IMG/VR virus record: IMGVR_UViG_3300012228_000010
Span: 1 to 37,392 of that record
Reading direction: 5' to 3' (one strand)
DNA length: 37,392 bases
Source of the DNA: a virus
Positions 1 through 7,514 of this stretch are shown here, in pieces. The notes beneath the pieces were generated by a model. The model had not been told where the DNA came from. It saw only the letters and a list, made by a program, of their open reading frames with translations, and did no database searches. Made by a program: the position numbers and the translations under genes. The number at the start of each line of letters is the position of its first letter. The stretch's first letter is position 1.

Positions 1-117
1 CCCGACCGCGACCACGACCGCGACCCCGACCGCGACCCCGACCCCGACCGCGACCACGACCCCGACCACGACCGCGACCGCGACCACGACCCCGACCACG
101 ACCGCGACGGGATCCAC
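1..117. repeat. CGACCN hexamer array, left end
   Basis: A near-perfect tandem array of the hexamer CGACCN, where N is G, C or A and never T. On the minus strand this reads as GGT-CGN codons (Gly-Arg), and the variable base is silent in that frame. The same unit in the same orientation fills the right end of the window, so the two ends probably belong to one array broken by assembly. On the minus strand an ATG at 147-149 with an AAGGA Shine-Dalgarno runs into the array, but in a Ser-Arg/Ser-Trp frame. The Gly-Arg frame has a stop just upstream and no start. A sequencing error or a real frame change near 105-150 could explain this. Confidence 0.9.
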
Positions 118-148
118 CGCAAGGTGTTGCTATTCATTCCGGCTAACA

Positions 149-493
149 TTATTTTTGTTCCTTAGGCAGGTCGTGGTTCCAGGGAAACATGTCAACAATT
201 GTTTCAATGTTTACCCACTGCTGACCAACTGGCTCAACCTCATCAAGAGTCCCGTTTTTAATGGCTTGCATAAAACGACCAGAGTCAGCTATCCACGAGG
301 CTTTTTCTAGCTCAAACAGGTTGCCGATTCTGTTTTTAACTTTTCCTACCATATGATATGTGACGGTGCGAATAAACAGTTTTTTGCCGATAAATTCGTC
401 CAGTTCGTTAATTTCAAGAATCGCGTCGTCTTCTTGAACCTGCTCTTTAATTTTTTCCCAAGTCTCTTGAGAGATGGTAATAGTTTTTGACAT
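149..493 (-). CDS. Hypothetical phage protein, 114 aa
   Basis: Function unknown. The protein is soluble with no signal peptide or membrane segment. An N-terminal helix of about 25 residues is followed by a mixed alpha/beta core with the stretch IGKKLFIRTVTYHMVGKV and then LEKASWIADSGRFMQAIKNG. That central block looks like a small conserved phage domain, but I cannot name its family. The start has a good AAGGGGA Shine-Dalgarno about five bases upstream. The gene follows the 503-1018 gene in the ERF operon. Its stop overlaps (TAATG) a possible start at 147-149 leading into the Gly-Arg array, so translation of the repeat protein may be coupled to this gene. Confidence 0.75.
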   Translation of the reverse strand: MSKTITISQETWEKIKEQVQEDDAILEINELDEFIGKKLFIRTVTYHMVGKVKNRIGNLFELEKASWIADSGRFMQAIKNGTLDEVEPVGQQWVNIETIVDMFPWNHDLPKEQK

Positions 494-502
494 AGTTTCC
501 CC

Positions 503-700
503 TTACGCTTTCTTTAATTCTTTTAACTCGGCAGCGGCTAGTTTGCCCAAGGTCGCCTCGTTTTGATCGGCGAGCACATTGAGTAGGGCCGCCACTCCAA
601 CATGATTTAATGTTAGATCGTCATTTAACCATCCGAGTTCGTACATATTCTGCAAGTCTTTACTTAGAACTTGTTTTTGTTTAGCTGATAATTTAGACAT
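503..700 (-). CDS. Possible internal start product, 65 aa
   Basis: An in-frame internal start within the 171-aa gene, chosen because AAAGGAGAT lies four bases before the ATG, a stronger site than most in this window. The product would be a small helical protein (MSKLSAKQKQVLSKDLQNMY and onward). It could be a separately translated gene whose upstream stop was lost, or a regulated short isoform. Function unknown. Confidence 0.4.
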   Translation of the reverse strand: MSKLSAKQKQVLSKDLQNMYELGWLNDDLTLNHVGVAALLNVLADQNEATLGKLAAAELKELKKA

Positions 701-1018
701 TTTATCTCCTTTATTATTAATGCTTGGGGCGAGCTCTAATTCGTCGGCACTCATATACCATCCGCTTTTGCCCGTGTTCATACACCCCCCTCCCCATTCT
801 GATCCACATTTATGACCCCCCATCCAATTTTCAAATAAAACCGCGAACATACTTCCTTGTCCTGATTTATAAACAATTTGTCCAAGCTTGCCAGTGGGGG
901 CCCCACTAGTGGCTCGAACTCTATCACCGCACTTAAACGCCCTTGGAGTGCTAGTGTCAGCCCCGGTTTCTGTGCCTGCAAACGGATTGTAAATGTGTGG
1001 ATTACATGGGGATGTCAT
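503..1018 (-). CDS. Hypothetical protein: SH3/KOW-like N-terminus joined to a small helical domain
   Basis: Function unknown. Residues about 25-95 form a beta-rich region (GDRVRATSG, then GQIVYKSGQG and FAVLFENWMGGH) that resembles an SH3 or KOW-like barrel. Residues 107-171 are a helical segment beginning MSKLSAKQKQ. The second segment has its own ATG at 698-700 with an excellent AAAGGAGAT Shine-Dalgarno, in frame with the upstream part. The locus may therefore give two products (171 and 65 aa) or be a fusion of two genes. The main start has a strong GGAGGT Shine-Dalgarno and overlaps the end of the ERF gene by 17 bases, so the two are probably translationally coupled. Confidence 0.7.
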   Translation of the reverse strand: MTSPCNPHIYNPFAGTETGADTSTPRAFKCGDRVRATSGAPTGKLGQIVYKSGQGSMFAVLFENWMGGHKCGSEWGGGCMNTGKSGWYMSADELELAPSINNKGDKMSKLSAKQKQVLSKDLQNMYELGWLNDDLTLNHVGVAALLNVLADQNEATLGKLAAAELKELKKA

Positions 1019-1697
1019 CAGCTACCTCCTCGGAGTATGATTTGTTTGATTTAGGCTTAACCCAATCTGGGTCCTGGTTTTCCTCTAGTTCGTCCTTGTA
1101 CCCGTGTCCGTTACACCAGCCTCGTTTTTCATCCAAGTGAGCGGGGACTTTCATTCTTGGGGTTTGGAACATCTTGATGTCATGAAATGCACACCAGGCA
1201 TTCGCAATCGGAGAGTTAATGGTTTTCCTTTCAGTGGGAGCGAAAACTTTCTTAGGACGCTCTGGGGTCGTATTGTCCATACTATCTGCGTCCCGACCAT
1301 CATCTATCGCAAACAAAGCTCCTAGGGCGTATTTGCGGGCATAGGACGTGCTAGAGCCAGTAATTTGTGACTCGTCCATACCCTTTTTAACCTCAGCTTC
1401 ACGAGCCTGAGCGGAAGCATCTACGTGCCCCTCCCCGTTAGAAAGACGAGCGGTTGATCTCAGGTAGTAGCGATCTCCCGCTAAAATAATTTCGTCTGCC
1501 GGGAAGGTGACGGTATAAAAATAATCAGGATCCTTCAATAGTGGTTTGACGGCTTGCAAGATTTCTTCAGCGTTGCGGTACGTATATCCACCGAACTCGT
1601 TTTTTTTGTCCTTAGGGACGCTTAAGGTTTGTTGAATTTCAGCCAGCTTTTTATGAACGGCTTGCTGGGGAGTGAGTTTTTCTTTTTCAATTGGCAT
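1002..1697 (-). CDS. erf: ERF-family single-strand annealing recombinase
   Basis: Phage recombinase of the ERF superfamily, which anneals complementary single strands during phage recombination and circularisation. Recognised from the N-terminal pattern (KLAEIQQTL, FGGYTYRNAEEILQAVKPLL) and the core SSTSYARKYALGALFAIDDGRDAD. Residues about 165-200 contain Cys and His residues (WCAFHDI, RGWCNGHGY) that could bind zinc. The protein ends in an acidic stretch closing ADDIPM, very like the DDIPF tip of single-strand binding proteins; this may recruit partners that normally read the SSB tail. There is no Shine-Dalgarno. A -10 box (TACTAT) lies six bases before the ATG, so the mRNA is probably leaderless. 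First gene of the early operon. Confidence 0.9.
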   Translation of the reverse strand: MPIEKEKLTPQQAVHKKLAEIQQTLSVPKDKKNEFGGYTYRNAEEILQAVKPLLKDPDYFYTVTFPADEIILAGDRYYLRSTARLSNGEGHVDASAQAREAEVKKGMDESQITGSSTSYARKYALGALFAIDDGRDADSMDNTTPERPKKVFAPTERKTINSPIANAWCAFHDIKMFQTPRMKVPAHLDEKRGWCNGHGYKDELEENQDPDWVKPKSNKSYSEEVADDIPM

Positions 1698-1703
1698 ACA
1701 GGT

Positions 1704-1732
1704 ATAGTACAGTATGAGTAATTACTTGTAAA
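1704..1732 (-). promoter_or_regulatory. Promoter of the ERF operon (leaderless)
   Basis: On the minus strand, -35 TTTACA (1727-1732), a 17-base spacer and -10 TACTAT (1704-1709). Only six bases separate the -10 box from the ATG at 1697, so transcription should begin at or next to the start codon. A second -35-like TTGACA lies at 1739-1744. Confidence 0.55.
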
Positions 1733-1818
1733 TAGTTATGTCAAACGAAAAGTTGGCACGACAAGCTATGGTTCCCCTAAGAACCCCTCCTTGCCTTTAT
1801 ATTGAGTCTTTCGCCTAT

Positions 1819-1840
1819 CGAAGCTGGCGCTTCGTTTTTT
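1819..1840 (+). terminator. Intrinsic terminator on the plus strand
   Basis: A perfect six-base stem CGAAGC/GCTTCG with a four-base TGGC loop is followed by six T. It has no T-run in the other direction. No plus-strand gene ends here, so it may stop stray or antisense transcription running toward the late region. Confidence 0.6.
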
Positions 1841-1934
1841 AAAACTTTGCCAGCTGTTTTCGATGAGGTGCCCAGCCCTTACGGGGTTGTGCGGTTATTA
1901 AGAGCCGAATCCAACGGCGGGCCAGTACTAACTG

Positions 1935-2008
1935 GGTGCTTGAGACAGGAGTCGAACCTGTGGCCAACGGCTTATGGAACCGTCGCTCTCCCACTGAGCT
2001 ACTCAAGC
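1935..2008 (-). tRNA. tRNA-Met (anticodon CAT), C at position 33
   Basis: A full cloverleaf on the minus strand. Acceptor stem GCTTGAG/CTCAAGC; D arm GCTC/GAGC with the standard AGTGGGA loop; anticodon stem ACGGT/GCCGT; five-base variable loop; T arm ACAGG/CCTGT with loop TTCGACT. The discriminator is A, followed by CC and then C, so the final A of CCA is not encoded. The seven-base anticodon loop TCCATAA gives anticodon CAT with C instead of the near-universal T at position 33. CAT could be elongator Met or, if lysidine-modified, Ile. It sits between the late terminator and the early promoter. Confidence 0.88.
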
Positions 2009-2234
2009 GCTTATCTCTTCTCTCTCCAGTCCGGTTTGTCACAAGATCTAGAAGATTCCATGTCTGAAATGACTCCGCTAAGGAGTGTTTTTCCTAGTTA
2101 TGATGAAAAAATACAGTCAATCATGACTCGGGCCCAGCTTCAAAGCTTGGTTAGGACGGCTGATAAGACCGAACGCTCCACTGGCACACCCATAAAAAAG
2201 AACCGGACTGGCGGAAGAAGAGATGTTAAGGTAC

Positions 2235-2297
2235 AAAAAAAAGACCCTCTGAGGTGGTGCCTGTGCAACGCATGACACGCAGCACCTCAGAAGGTCT
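2235..2297 (-). terminator. Strong intrinsic terminator ending the late operon
   Basis: On the minus strand a 15-base-pair stem (arms at 2283-2297 and about 2242-2256, one G-T pair) encloses a loop of about 26 bases and is followed by eight T. It lies about 110 bases past the endolysin stop and marks the end of the virion and lysis transcript. Confidence 0.85.
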
Positions 2298-2406
2298 AAA
2301 GCGATGCGTTGGCTTTTACCTCAGTGTCTAAACACTAAGCTCAATTAACCACATTTTGGGGGTGGTGTGCAAGTACCAATTTTATGATCCCTTAATTTGA
2401 GGATCA

Positions 2407-3465
2407 TCAAACCTTATTTGCCAACACCATCCGCTCTTGATGGTCACTAATCGCCTCAGGCATAATAAAGGAAGCCGTGGCCACATGAAGCGCGGTCAAC
2501 GCTTGGCCCAAAGCCATAGGGTCCGGCTTAGCCCCAAACAACACGGCTAAAGCTACCACCAAGTCAGCAATAGCAGTTACACTCGATAAAAGAAATTTTC
2601 GGCTGGTCAATCGGTCTTTTACCCCACTACTTTTACTTAGCAGTTGAGTGCTGAGATTGCTAATCTCTAAATCCTTGGCTACTAACTGGGTTTTGAGAGC
2701 TCGAGCCTCGTCTTCAACCATTTGCTGGTATTTCTGTTTAGACACGGTTAGGTCCTGGGCGTGGACCTCTTCAATGGTCTTTAGTTTCTCTCGCAACTTA
2801 CCCAATTCCAACTTAGCGTTACTCAATTCTTCAGTTTTAGCGGTTAGATCTTTCTTTAATTTTTCTAAATCTGTTTTCTTAACCAGCTCTTCGCCGTCGT
2901 GTTGAATGCGGTAGACCACGTCAAAAGCGGCGTGGACGCTTTCTAAATTGCTCAGATCATAACCTTTATAGGTATTTGGCATGACTTCCTTTTCGGGCTT
3001 AGTGTGTAGTTTTACAAATTCCTTTGGGTCGATAAAGTACTCGTCTAGGATAGCACGGGTCTTGGCAATCATGCGCCAGTTATCGTTGGGTGGGCGTTTT
3101 TTAAAGACACTCCAGTGAAGGTGACAGGCGGTTGAATTGCCGCTCGTTCCCATTTGGTTAAAGATTGTGCCTTCAGGATAGAGCTGGCCGGTTATGAGGG
3201 AGTCTACGGGCTTCTGCAAATGACAGCAGCGAATCCAGTAGGTTGTATCTTTTACCGTGGCGTCTTGGACGTACATATTGCCAAATCCTGCCTCAGAAAA
3301 AGACGAGTGAACCTTTCGACCAGCCGCAATCATTCGCAAGGGGGTGCCACAATCAGTGTTGCCGCCACCCAGGCCGTTAGTATCAATGCCGTCATGGAAG
3401 CCGTAGTCAACTTTTTTACCAAACTCTCGATCTGTTTTAAACGGCTCATGGGGGTTAATTAACAT
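2407..3465 (-). CDS. M23-type endolysin with coiled coil and C-terminal membrane segments
   Basis: Putative lysis enzyme cutting peptidoglycan cross-bridges. Residues about 20-120 form an M23 (LytM-like) zinc metallopeptidase: H24xxxD28 in FHDGID, H82, and H115-x-H117 in CHLHW, the usual zinc-ligand pattern. A long coiled coil follows (about 190-275). The C-terminal part has one clear hydrophobic segment (SSVTAIADLVVALAVLFG) and a second weaker one before a polar tail, an arrangement resembling small holins. I start at the ATG at 3465 because AAGGGA lies five bases upstream; a TTG at 3504 would add 13 residues. It overlaps the preceding gene by 11 bases and is the last gene before the late terminator. 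Confidence 0.8.
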   Translation of the reverse strand: MLINPHEPFKTDREFGKKVDYGFHDGIDTNGLGGGNTDCGTPLRMIAAGRKVHSSFSEAGFGNMYVQDATVKDTTYWIRCCHLQKPVDSLITGQLYPEGTIFNQMGTSGNSTACHLHWSVFKKRPPNDNWRMIAKTRAILDEYFIDPKEFVKLHTKPEKEVMPNTYKGYDLSNLESVHAAFDVVYRIQHDGEELVKKTDLEKLKKDLTAKTEELSNAKLELGKLREKLKTIEEVHAQDLTVSKQKYQQMVEDEARALKTQLVAKDLEISNLSTQLLSKSSGVKDRLTSRKFLLSSVTAIADLVVALAVLFGAKPDPMALGQALTALHVATASFIMPEAISDHQERMVLANKV

Positions 3466-3754
3466 CAGCTTCCCTTTTTGGATTAATGGAGAGGCGAGTT
3501 TCAATCACTCCCAGTCGGAGCTCTTGAGAACGATCAGAAACGTCTTGTTTTTGTAAAGAGACGATGAGTGCGGCATATTGAGCGGTGAGTGTGTTGAAGT
3601 TTTGATCCATGCGCTGTTCTAGGAGAGCCAGGCGGGTCTGAATCATAAAATACGACGACAAGATTACCATTAGCGGGCCGACAAGATTAATTATTTGAAC
3701 CACCTGGTTCCAAGTAATACTATTGTTGCGTTTGGGCACTTTGATTTCCTGCAT
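3455..3754 (-). CDS. Small membrane protein, possible holin or spanin
   Basis: A 99-residue protein with one hydrophobic segment (VVQIINLVGPLMVILSSYFMI, about residues 18-38) followed by a helical, coiled-coil-prone tail. There is no signal peptidase site and no lipobox. Its position directly before the endolysin and its single membrane anchor suggest a lysis role, such as a holin or an inner-membrane spanin, but no family motif proves it. It starts inside the end of the 3720-5534 gene (35-base overlap) and overlaps the endolysin start by 11 bases. Confidence 0.6.
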   Translation of the reverse strand: MQEIKVPKRNNSITWNQVVQIINLVGPLMVILSSYFMIQTRLALLEQRMDQNFNTLTAQYAALIVSLQKQDVSDRSQELRLGVIETRLSINPKREADVN

Positions 3755-5534
3755 TGATAATTCCTAATCGACCCAAGACATTTAAGGCGTCTTGTGTCTT
3801 TAAACTGGCTGCGGCATTAGCTGCGGCCTGTAATGGAGCGCCCTGGGCCACCCGAGCACCCTGAACGGCCAACCCAGTACTCAGCTTCTGATTTAACGGC
3901 TCTAAGACAGATTCAGTTACCGCTCCCACCACGGGCACTTGAGACAGTAATTTGAAAAAGCGCTGGCCCAGAGTTGAGGGAAGTTGGTTAGACAGATCAA
4001 TAATTCTCGACATGCGAACGAATGATTTCTGTAGGGCCCGCAGCTCGCTCACGGTTTTGGCATTGATGAAATCATCAGCCAAGCTGTCTCCACCGATTTT
4101 ACGGACATACTCAATCACTCGAGGGTCTTTATATTGTTCAATGGCTTGGGCACCCACCGCTTGGTCAACTGAAGTTCCTAACTCATCTGCTAGATCAAAT
4201 TTAAGTAACGCTACCTCAAGTTTTTTGTTGTTAGCGGTGGTGGTAGCACTCACAAAGTCATCAATCGCTTCTTTGGATAGTTTTCGCTCCAAATCAGCCA
4301 TAGAGGAAAGATCAACTTGCCCCGGAGCTCCGCCAGTATTGACTCGACCAAGTCTGCCGAGTTGTTTCTTCACCTCGTCTTCACCGATATCTGAGAATCG
4401 ATCAACTAATTTTTTAGAATCAATGTCGGGCAGTGCTACGCTTTGATTTGGAGCTGAAGCAATGACGTCATTCACAACGTTGGTTCCAACCCCACCCGGA
4501 CCAGTAAATTGGGCGAGTTTAGTTTGAACTTCTCCGCCAGATCCAGTAATGCCGTATTTAATCATGTCATCTACGGTTTCTTCGGGTCGAAGTTTCTCAA
4601 AGGCATTACCCTTTTTACTAAACGGAAAAGCCGATTGATACACCCGTTTAAAAACCGAAGGAGCTTCGGAAGCTCGATTGGCCGGTACGTTTTCAGCCTT
4701 CGTTAGGATTTTTTCTATTCGATCTGCACCTTCAGAATTAATTTTAACTTTTGGTTTTTGTAGGGACCGACCAGCTGCTCCCACCACTTCACCCACTCCC
4801 TGAACCGCACCGCCAATCGCCCCGCCAACCAATGCGTTAGTGACTCCGCTTTTAAACGCTTCTTCTCCAGTACCTCGAGGAGCAGTGGCACCAGAAACAC
4901 CCCCACGCACCACGCCCTCTAAGGCAGCTTTGCCAATTCTGCCCGCAGTTGAAGCACCTTTGCCTAAAAATCCACTTGGAGCCAGGCTTGCAGCAGCTTC
5001 TCCCGCTACTCCCAAAGCAGTTCGCTCATACGGCTGGAGTTGTTTTCCACCCTCAATGTCGAGAATTTGTTCAGACCTACCCACCATTTCATTAATGGGT
5101 TTCGCGCTTATCTCGTCTATGTCTCGAGAACCAGATAAAAGTATTTGGCGTTTATTCGGGTCTTGTTCTTGCCGTGCTCGGGCAATCAAATCTTGTGATT
5201 GCTGAAAAGCTTGGTCTTGCATTTGCCGAGTTTCATCTAAATTCCCTCGAAGTCCCAAGCCAACTCCGGCTTGTTCAACCAGAGAAGCACCAGAGCCTTT
5301 TTGATCACTTACCCCCAAAGATCGAGGAGCAAAAAAACTTAACAGCGTCGTTAACGGGTTATTTATGGTTTGGGGTTTGGCAGTGGTTTGGGTTTGTTGC
5401 GAGGCTTGAGGAGCCGGAGTATTCCCGCGAGCCGTGGCAAAAATCTGCGTCAATTCTTCTTCACTAGGAGGAGTGTCACCAGTAATGCGAATAGTTTTGC
5501 CAGTTTCTGGATCAGTGATTTTGTAGTTTGGCAT
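3720..5534 (-). CDS. Putative internal virion or ejection protein, 604 aa
   Basis: A large protein of the late operon with no enzymatic motif. It opens with a short module (ITDPETGKTIRITGDTPPSEEEL) that I associate with large phage structural proteins, then a Gln/Pro/Thr-rich linker. Residues about 170-260 are rich in Gly and Ala (GEAAASLAPSGFLGKG, GGAIGGAVQGVGEVVGAAG) and could insert in or cross a membrane; the rest is mostly helical. Podoviruses carry such helical, Ala/Gly-rich ejection proteins at the end of the morphogenesis block, and no tape-measure gene is present. The start overlaps the previous stop as TAATG. Confidence 0.6.
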   Translation of the reverse strand: MPNYKITDPETGKTIRITGDTPPSEEELTQIFATARGNTPAPQASQQTQTTAKPQTINNPLTTLLSFFAPRSLGVSDQKGSGASLVEQAGVGLGLRGNLDETRQMQDQAFQQSQDLIARARQEQDPNKRQILLSGSRDIDEISAKPINEMVGRSEQILDIEGGKQLQPYERTALGVAGEAAASLAPSGFLGKGASTAGRIGKAALEGVVRGGVSGATAPRGTGEEAFKSGVTNALVGGAIGGAVQGVGEVVGAAGRSLQKPKVKINSEGADRIEKILTKAENVPANRASEAPSVFKRVYQSAFPFSKKGNAFEKLRPEETVDDMIKYGITGSGGEVQTKLAQFTGPGGVGTNVVNDVIASAPNQSVALPDIDSKKLVDRFSDIGEDEVKKQLGRLGRVNTGGAPGQVDLSSMADLERKLSKEAIDDFVSATTTANNKKLEVALLKFDLADELGTSVDQAVGAQAIEQYKDPRVIEYVRKIGGDSLADDFINAKTVSELRALQKSFVRMSRIIDLSNQLPSTLGQRFFKLLSQVPVVGAVTESVLEPLNQKLSTGLAVQGARVAQGAPLQAAANAAASLKTQDALNVLGRLGIINAGNQSAQTQQ

Positions 5535-6487
5535 TATTCCACCTCAATCTGAAAGCGCCCGACTTGTGTACCACCAGTAGTTTGGGCTTTTTTCGCCGTT
5601 GTCTTCTGGTTTTTTATGGTTGCTGGAACGTCTAGTCCAAAAGATTCAAAGACTTGTTTTCCAAACTGATTATAGGCCTGCAAGGGGGTTAGGCCTTCTC
5701 GTTTAGCTGCTTCAAAAATGGCTTGGTTGACCATAATTCCATCACGCAAGCGTTTTAAATCTTCTAAGTTCTGTTGTTCGGTTTTTCCATCAGTTGGTAA
5801 AAATTGCTCTAATCGTTTGGCTTCAGCGTCTGAAACGGTAGCACCTGAAACCGCTCGCTGATACTGAGCCCGAGTACTAGCTGCAAAGGCGCGTTTATCA
5901 CGAGTCGCTTGTCCAGCCACAATTCCAGGAATGAATTTAGCTAATGGCCCAGTTCCACCGACCGGATCGCCACCCTCACCAAATGTGCCGATACCACGAT
6001 CAATCAGGGAAAGAAGCTCAGACTGTTTTCCAATTTCTTCGATCTCTTTGTCGGTAGCTAATTCTTCGAGTGGTAACACTTGGCGATAATTTTTCCATCC
6101 ACCTTGTTTTTCCACGTCTTGGGCAATAGCCGCTCGCTCATCAGCGGTACTAAACTTCTTTAAGAAAGAAGAACCACCCTCTCGAGCCACTTTGGCTAAA
6201 CTAGTAGTGGTATCGCTCATTGGCTTGTACCCTTGAGAAAAGACTTCTTGAGCCCGAATTCCTAATACGTCGGGAGAGAGTTTTTGAATTTCTGCAGCCG
6301 GGACACCTTTAAAGGACAAATATTCGGTTTGTTTTTGGTTGACGAAACTATCGACTTCTTTAGGATCGAGGCCATAAGCCGGAGCAATAGCTTTCAATTT
6401 AGATAATTTACTTAAAAATTGATCCTCAGGCATATTTCCAAAGGGAGACGGGGCTTGAGCTGGTGAGGTAGGTGTAAATTGGTCCAT
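5534..6487 (-). CDS. Putative virion-associated protein, 317 aa
   Basis: Function unknown. Mostly helical and soluble, with a Pro-rich N-terminus and helical segments around residues 20-70 and 110-170. The stretch RDKRAFAASTRAQYQRAVSG followed by VSDAEAKRLEQFLPTDGKTE resembles sequences in other phage ejection or structural proteins, but I cannot name a family. It lies between two other large structural candidates and is coupled to the next gene by TAATG, so a joint role in DNA ejection is a reasonable guess from position only. Confidence 0.55.
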   Translation of the reverse strand: MDQFTPTSPAQAPSPFGNMPEDQFLSKLSKLKAIAPAYGLDPKEVDSFVNQKQTEYLSFKGVPAAEIQKLSPDVLGIRAQEVFSQGYKPMSDTTTSLAKVAREGGSSFLKKFSTADERAAIAQDVEKQGGWKNYRQVLPLEELATDKEIEEIGKQSELLSLIDRGIGTFGEGGDPVGGTGPLAKFIPGIVAGQATRDKRAFAASTRAQYQRAVSGATVSDAEAKRLEQFLPTDGKTEQQNLEDLKRLRDGIMVNQAIFEAAKREGLTPLQAYNQFGKQVFESFGLDVPATIKNQKTTAKKAQTTGGTQVGRFQIEVE

Positions 6488-6491
6488 AATT

Positions 6492-7484
6492 TTATAGTGA
6501 TGCGAACAAGTCAGCTGACGACATGGTTGGTGTGGCTGCAGTTCGATCCTGTTTTGCTAATCCATAATCTCGATTCATTCCGAGTAGTTGAAGAGCCTGC
6601 TGAATTGCATTTGAAGAAGATCCGGCCTGAGCTTGTGCTAACCCACCCTGTAACTGACCAATACCTGAGGCTTGTTGGCCCGCTAGGTTAAGTAGGGCAG
6701 ATTCTAAATCCATGTTGGCTTGTTGTTGTTGGGCTCCTAGTTGACCAGTAGCAGCCTGGGTTTGGGTTCTGATTGGGTTTAAAGCACTCTGAACTTCTTG
6801 CTGAGCGGCGGTGGAAGATCCTAAAATACCTCGTTTGGCCAGCTCACTATTGGTAATCCGAGTTTGACTGTCTTCTTGAAGTTTGCCCTGGCCCTTAATA
6901 TCACTGAGCAGAGACTGATACCGCTCTTGAAGGGGTTTTCGCTGAGACTCCAGTCCAGAGCGGGTTTTGTCAAAAATGTCTTTCGTTTGAGAAATAGCCT
7001 GATTGTATGAATCTACTAGGGGTTGATTGGCGCTGCGCTGCATTTCTAAAGCCTGTTTGACCAAAGACTCAAAATCCATTCCCCCACCACTTTGCGGTTG
7101 TTGTGAAGAAGCGATTTGAGAACTCATTTGAGGCGAAATCGGAGCAGCGGCACCCAGGACCGGACCTCGATTGGCTAAAGAGTTGGCAGCTTGAGCAAAA
7201 ACATTTCCGCCAGCCGAATAAGAACGAGAACCCGTCAAGGAATTGAGTAATCCAGAACTACCGATAGCTCCTCGAGAACTAGACGATGCGCCCAATACAC
7301 TGCGCGGCTTTGAGGCGCTCGAAACAGATGGATACGAAGCAGACCGAGGCAGAGGAGTTGATTTGGGCGTGTAGCTGTTAACCAAAGAAGAAAGCCCCGA
7401 CCGAGCAGCGTTAAAAGCCATTGAGGGGTAACTTAAGGGTGAGCCGTAAGCTGGTTTTAAAAGGTTTGATAGAGAAAATGCCAT
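6492..7484 (-). CDS. Ser/Ala/Gln-rich virion protein candidate, 330 aa
   Basis: Function unknown. Residues 1-130 are Ser/Pro/Ala-rich and probably disordered; residues about 140-315 are Gln/Ala/Leu-rich and strongly helical, with coiled-coil character (LESQRKPLQERYQSLLSDIKG). The composition fits an internal virion protein. The gene is unusual in its upstream region. There is no Shine-Dalgarno before the ATG, which follows directly after an intrinsic terminator (7491-7514), and a promoter lies upstream of that terminator. Expression may depend on read-through. Confidence 0.6.
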   Translation of the reverse strand: MAFSLSNLLKPAYGSPLSYPSMAFNAARSGLSSLVNSYTPKSTPLPRSASYPSVSSASKPRSVLGASSSSRGAIGSSGLLNSLTGSRSYSAGGNVFAQAANSLANRGPVLGAAAPISPQMSSQIASSQQPQSGGGMDFESLVKQALEMQRSANQPLVDSYNQAISQTKDIFDKTRSGLESQRKPLQERYQSLLSDIKGQGKLQEDSQTRITNSELAKRGILGSSTAAQQEVQSALNPIRTQTQAATGQLGAQQQQANMDLESALLNLAGQQASGIGQLQGGLAQAQAGSSSNAIQQALQLLGMNRDYGLAKQDRTAATPTMSSADLFASL

Positions 7485-7490
7485 AGATAC

Positions 7491-7514
7491 TAAAAAACTG
7501 GCTGATAGGCCAGT
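7491..7514 (-). terminator. Intrinsic terminator or attenuator before the 6492-7484 gene
   Basis: On the minus strand ACTGGC/GCCAGT encloses a six-base loop and is followed by six T. It sits seven bases before the next start codon. Just upstream, CAGTA/TACTG could form an alternative hairpin that shares ACTG with the terminator stem, so the two are mutually exclusive. Confidence 0.75.

Larger units (their letters stand above)
1698..2406. other. Intergenic region between the lysis block and the early operon
   Basis: This 709-base stretch has no convincing protein gene; the plus-strand frame at 1802-2275 is the antisense of the tRNA and terminator. Going down the minus strand it holds a weak hairpin just after the endolysin stop (about 2384-2405), the strong late terminator, tRNA-Met, a plus-strand terminator (1819-1840) and the ERF promoter. 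It looks like the junction between the late and early transcription units. I see nothing further in 2013-2234 or 1841-1930 apart from short hairpins. Confidence 0.7.

Noticed and set aside
1802-2275. Plus-strand frame of 157 codons
   Set aside because: It runs antisense through the tRNA-Met and the late terminator and has no Shine-Dalgarno; coding is not credible.
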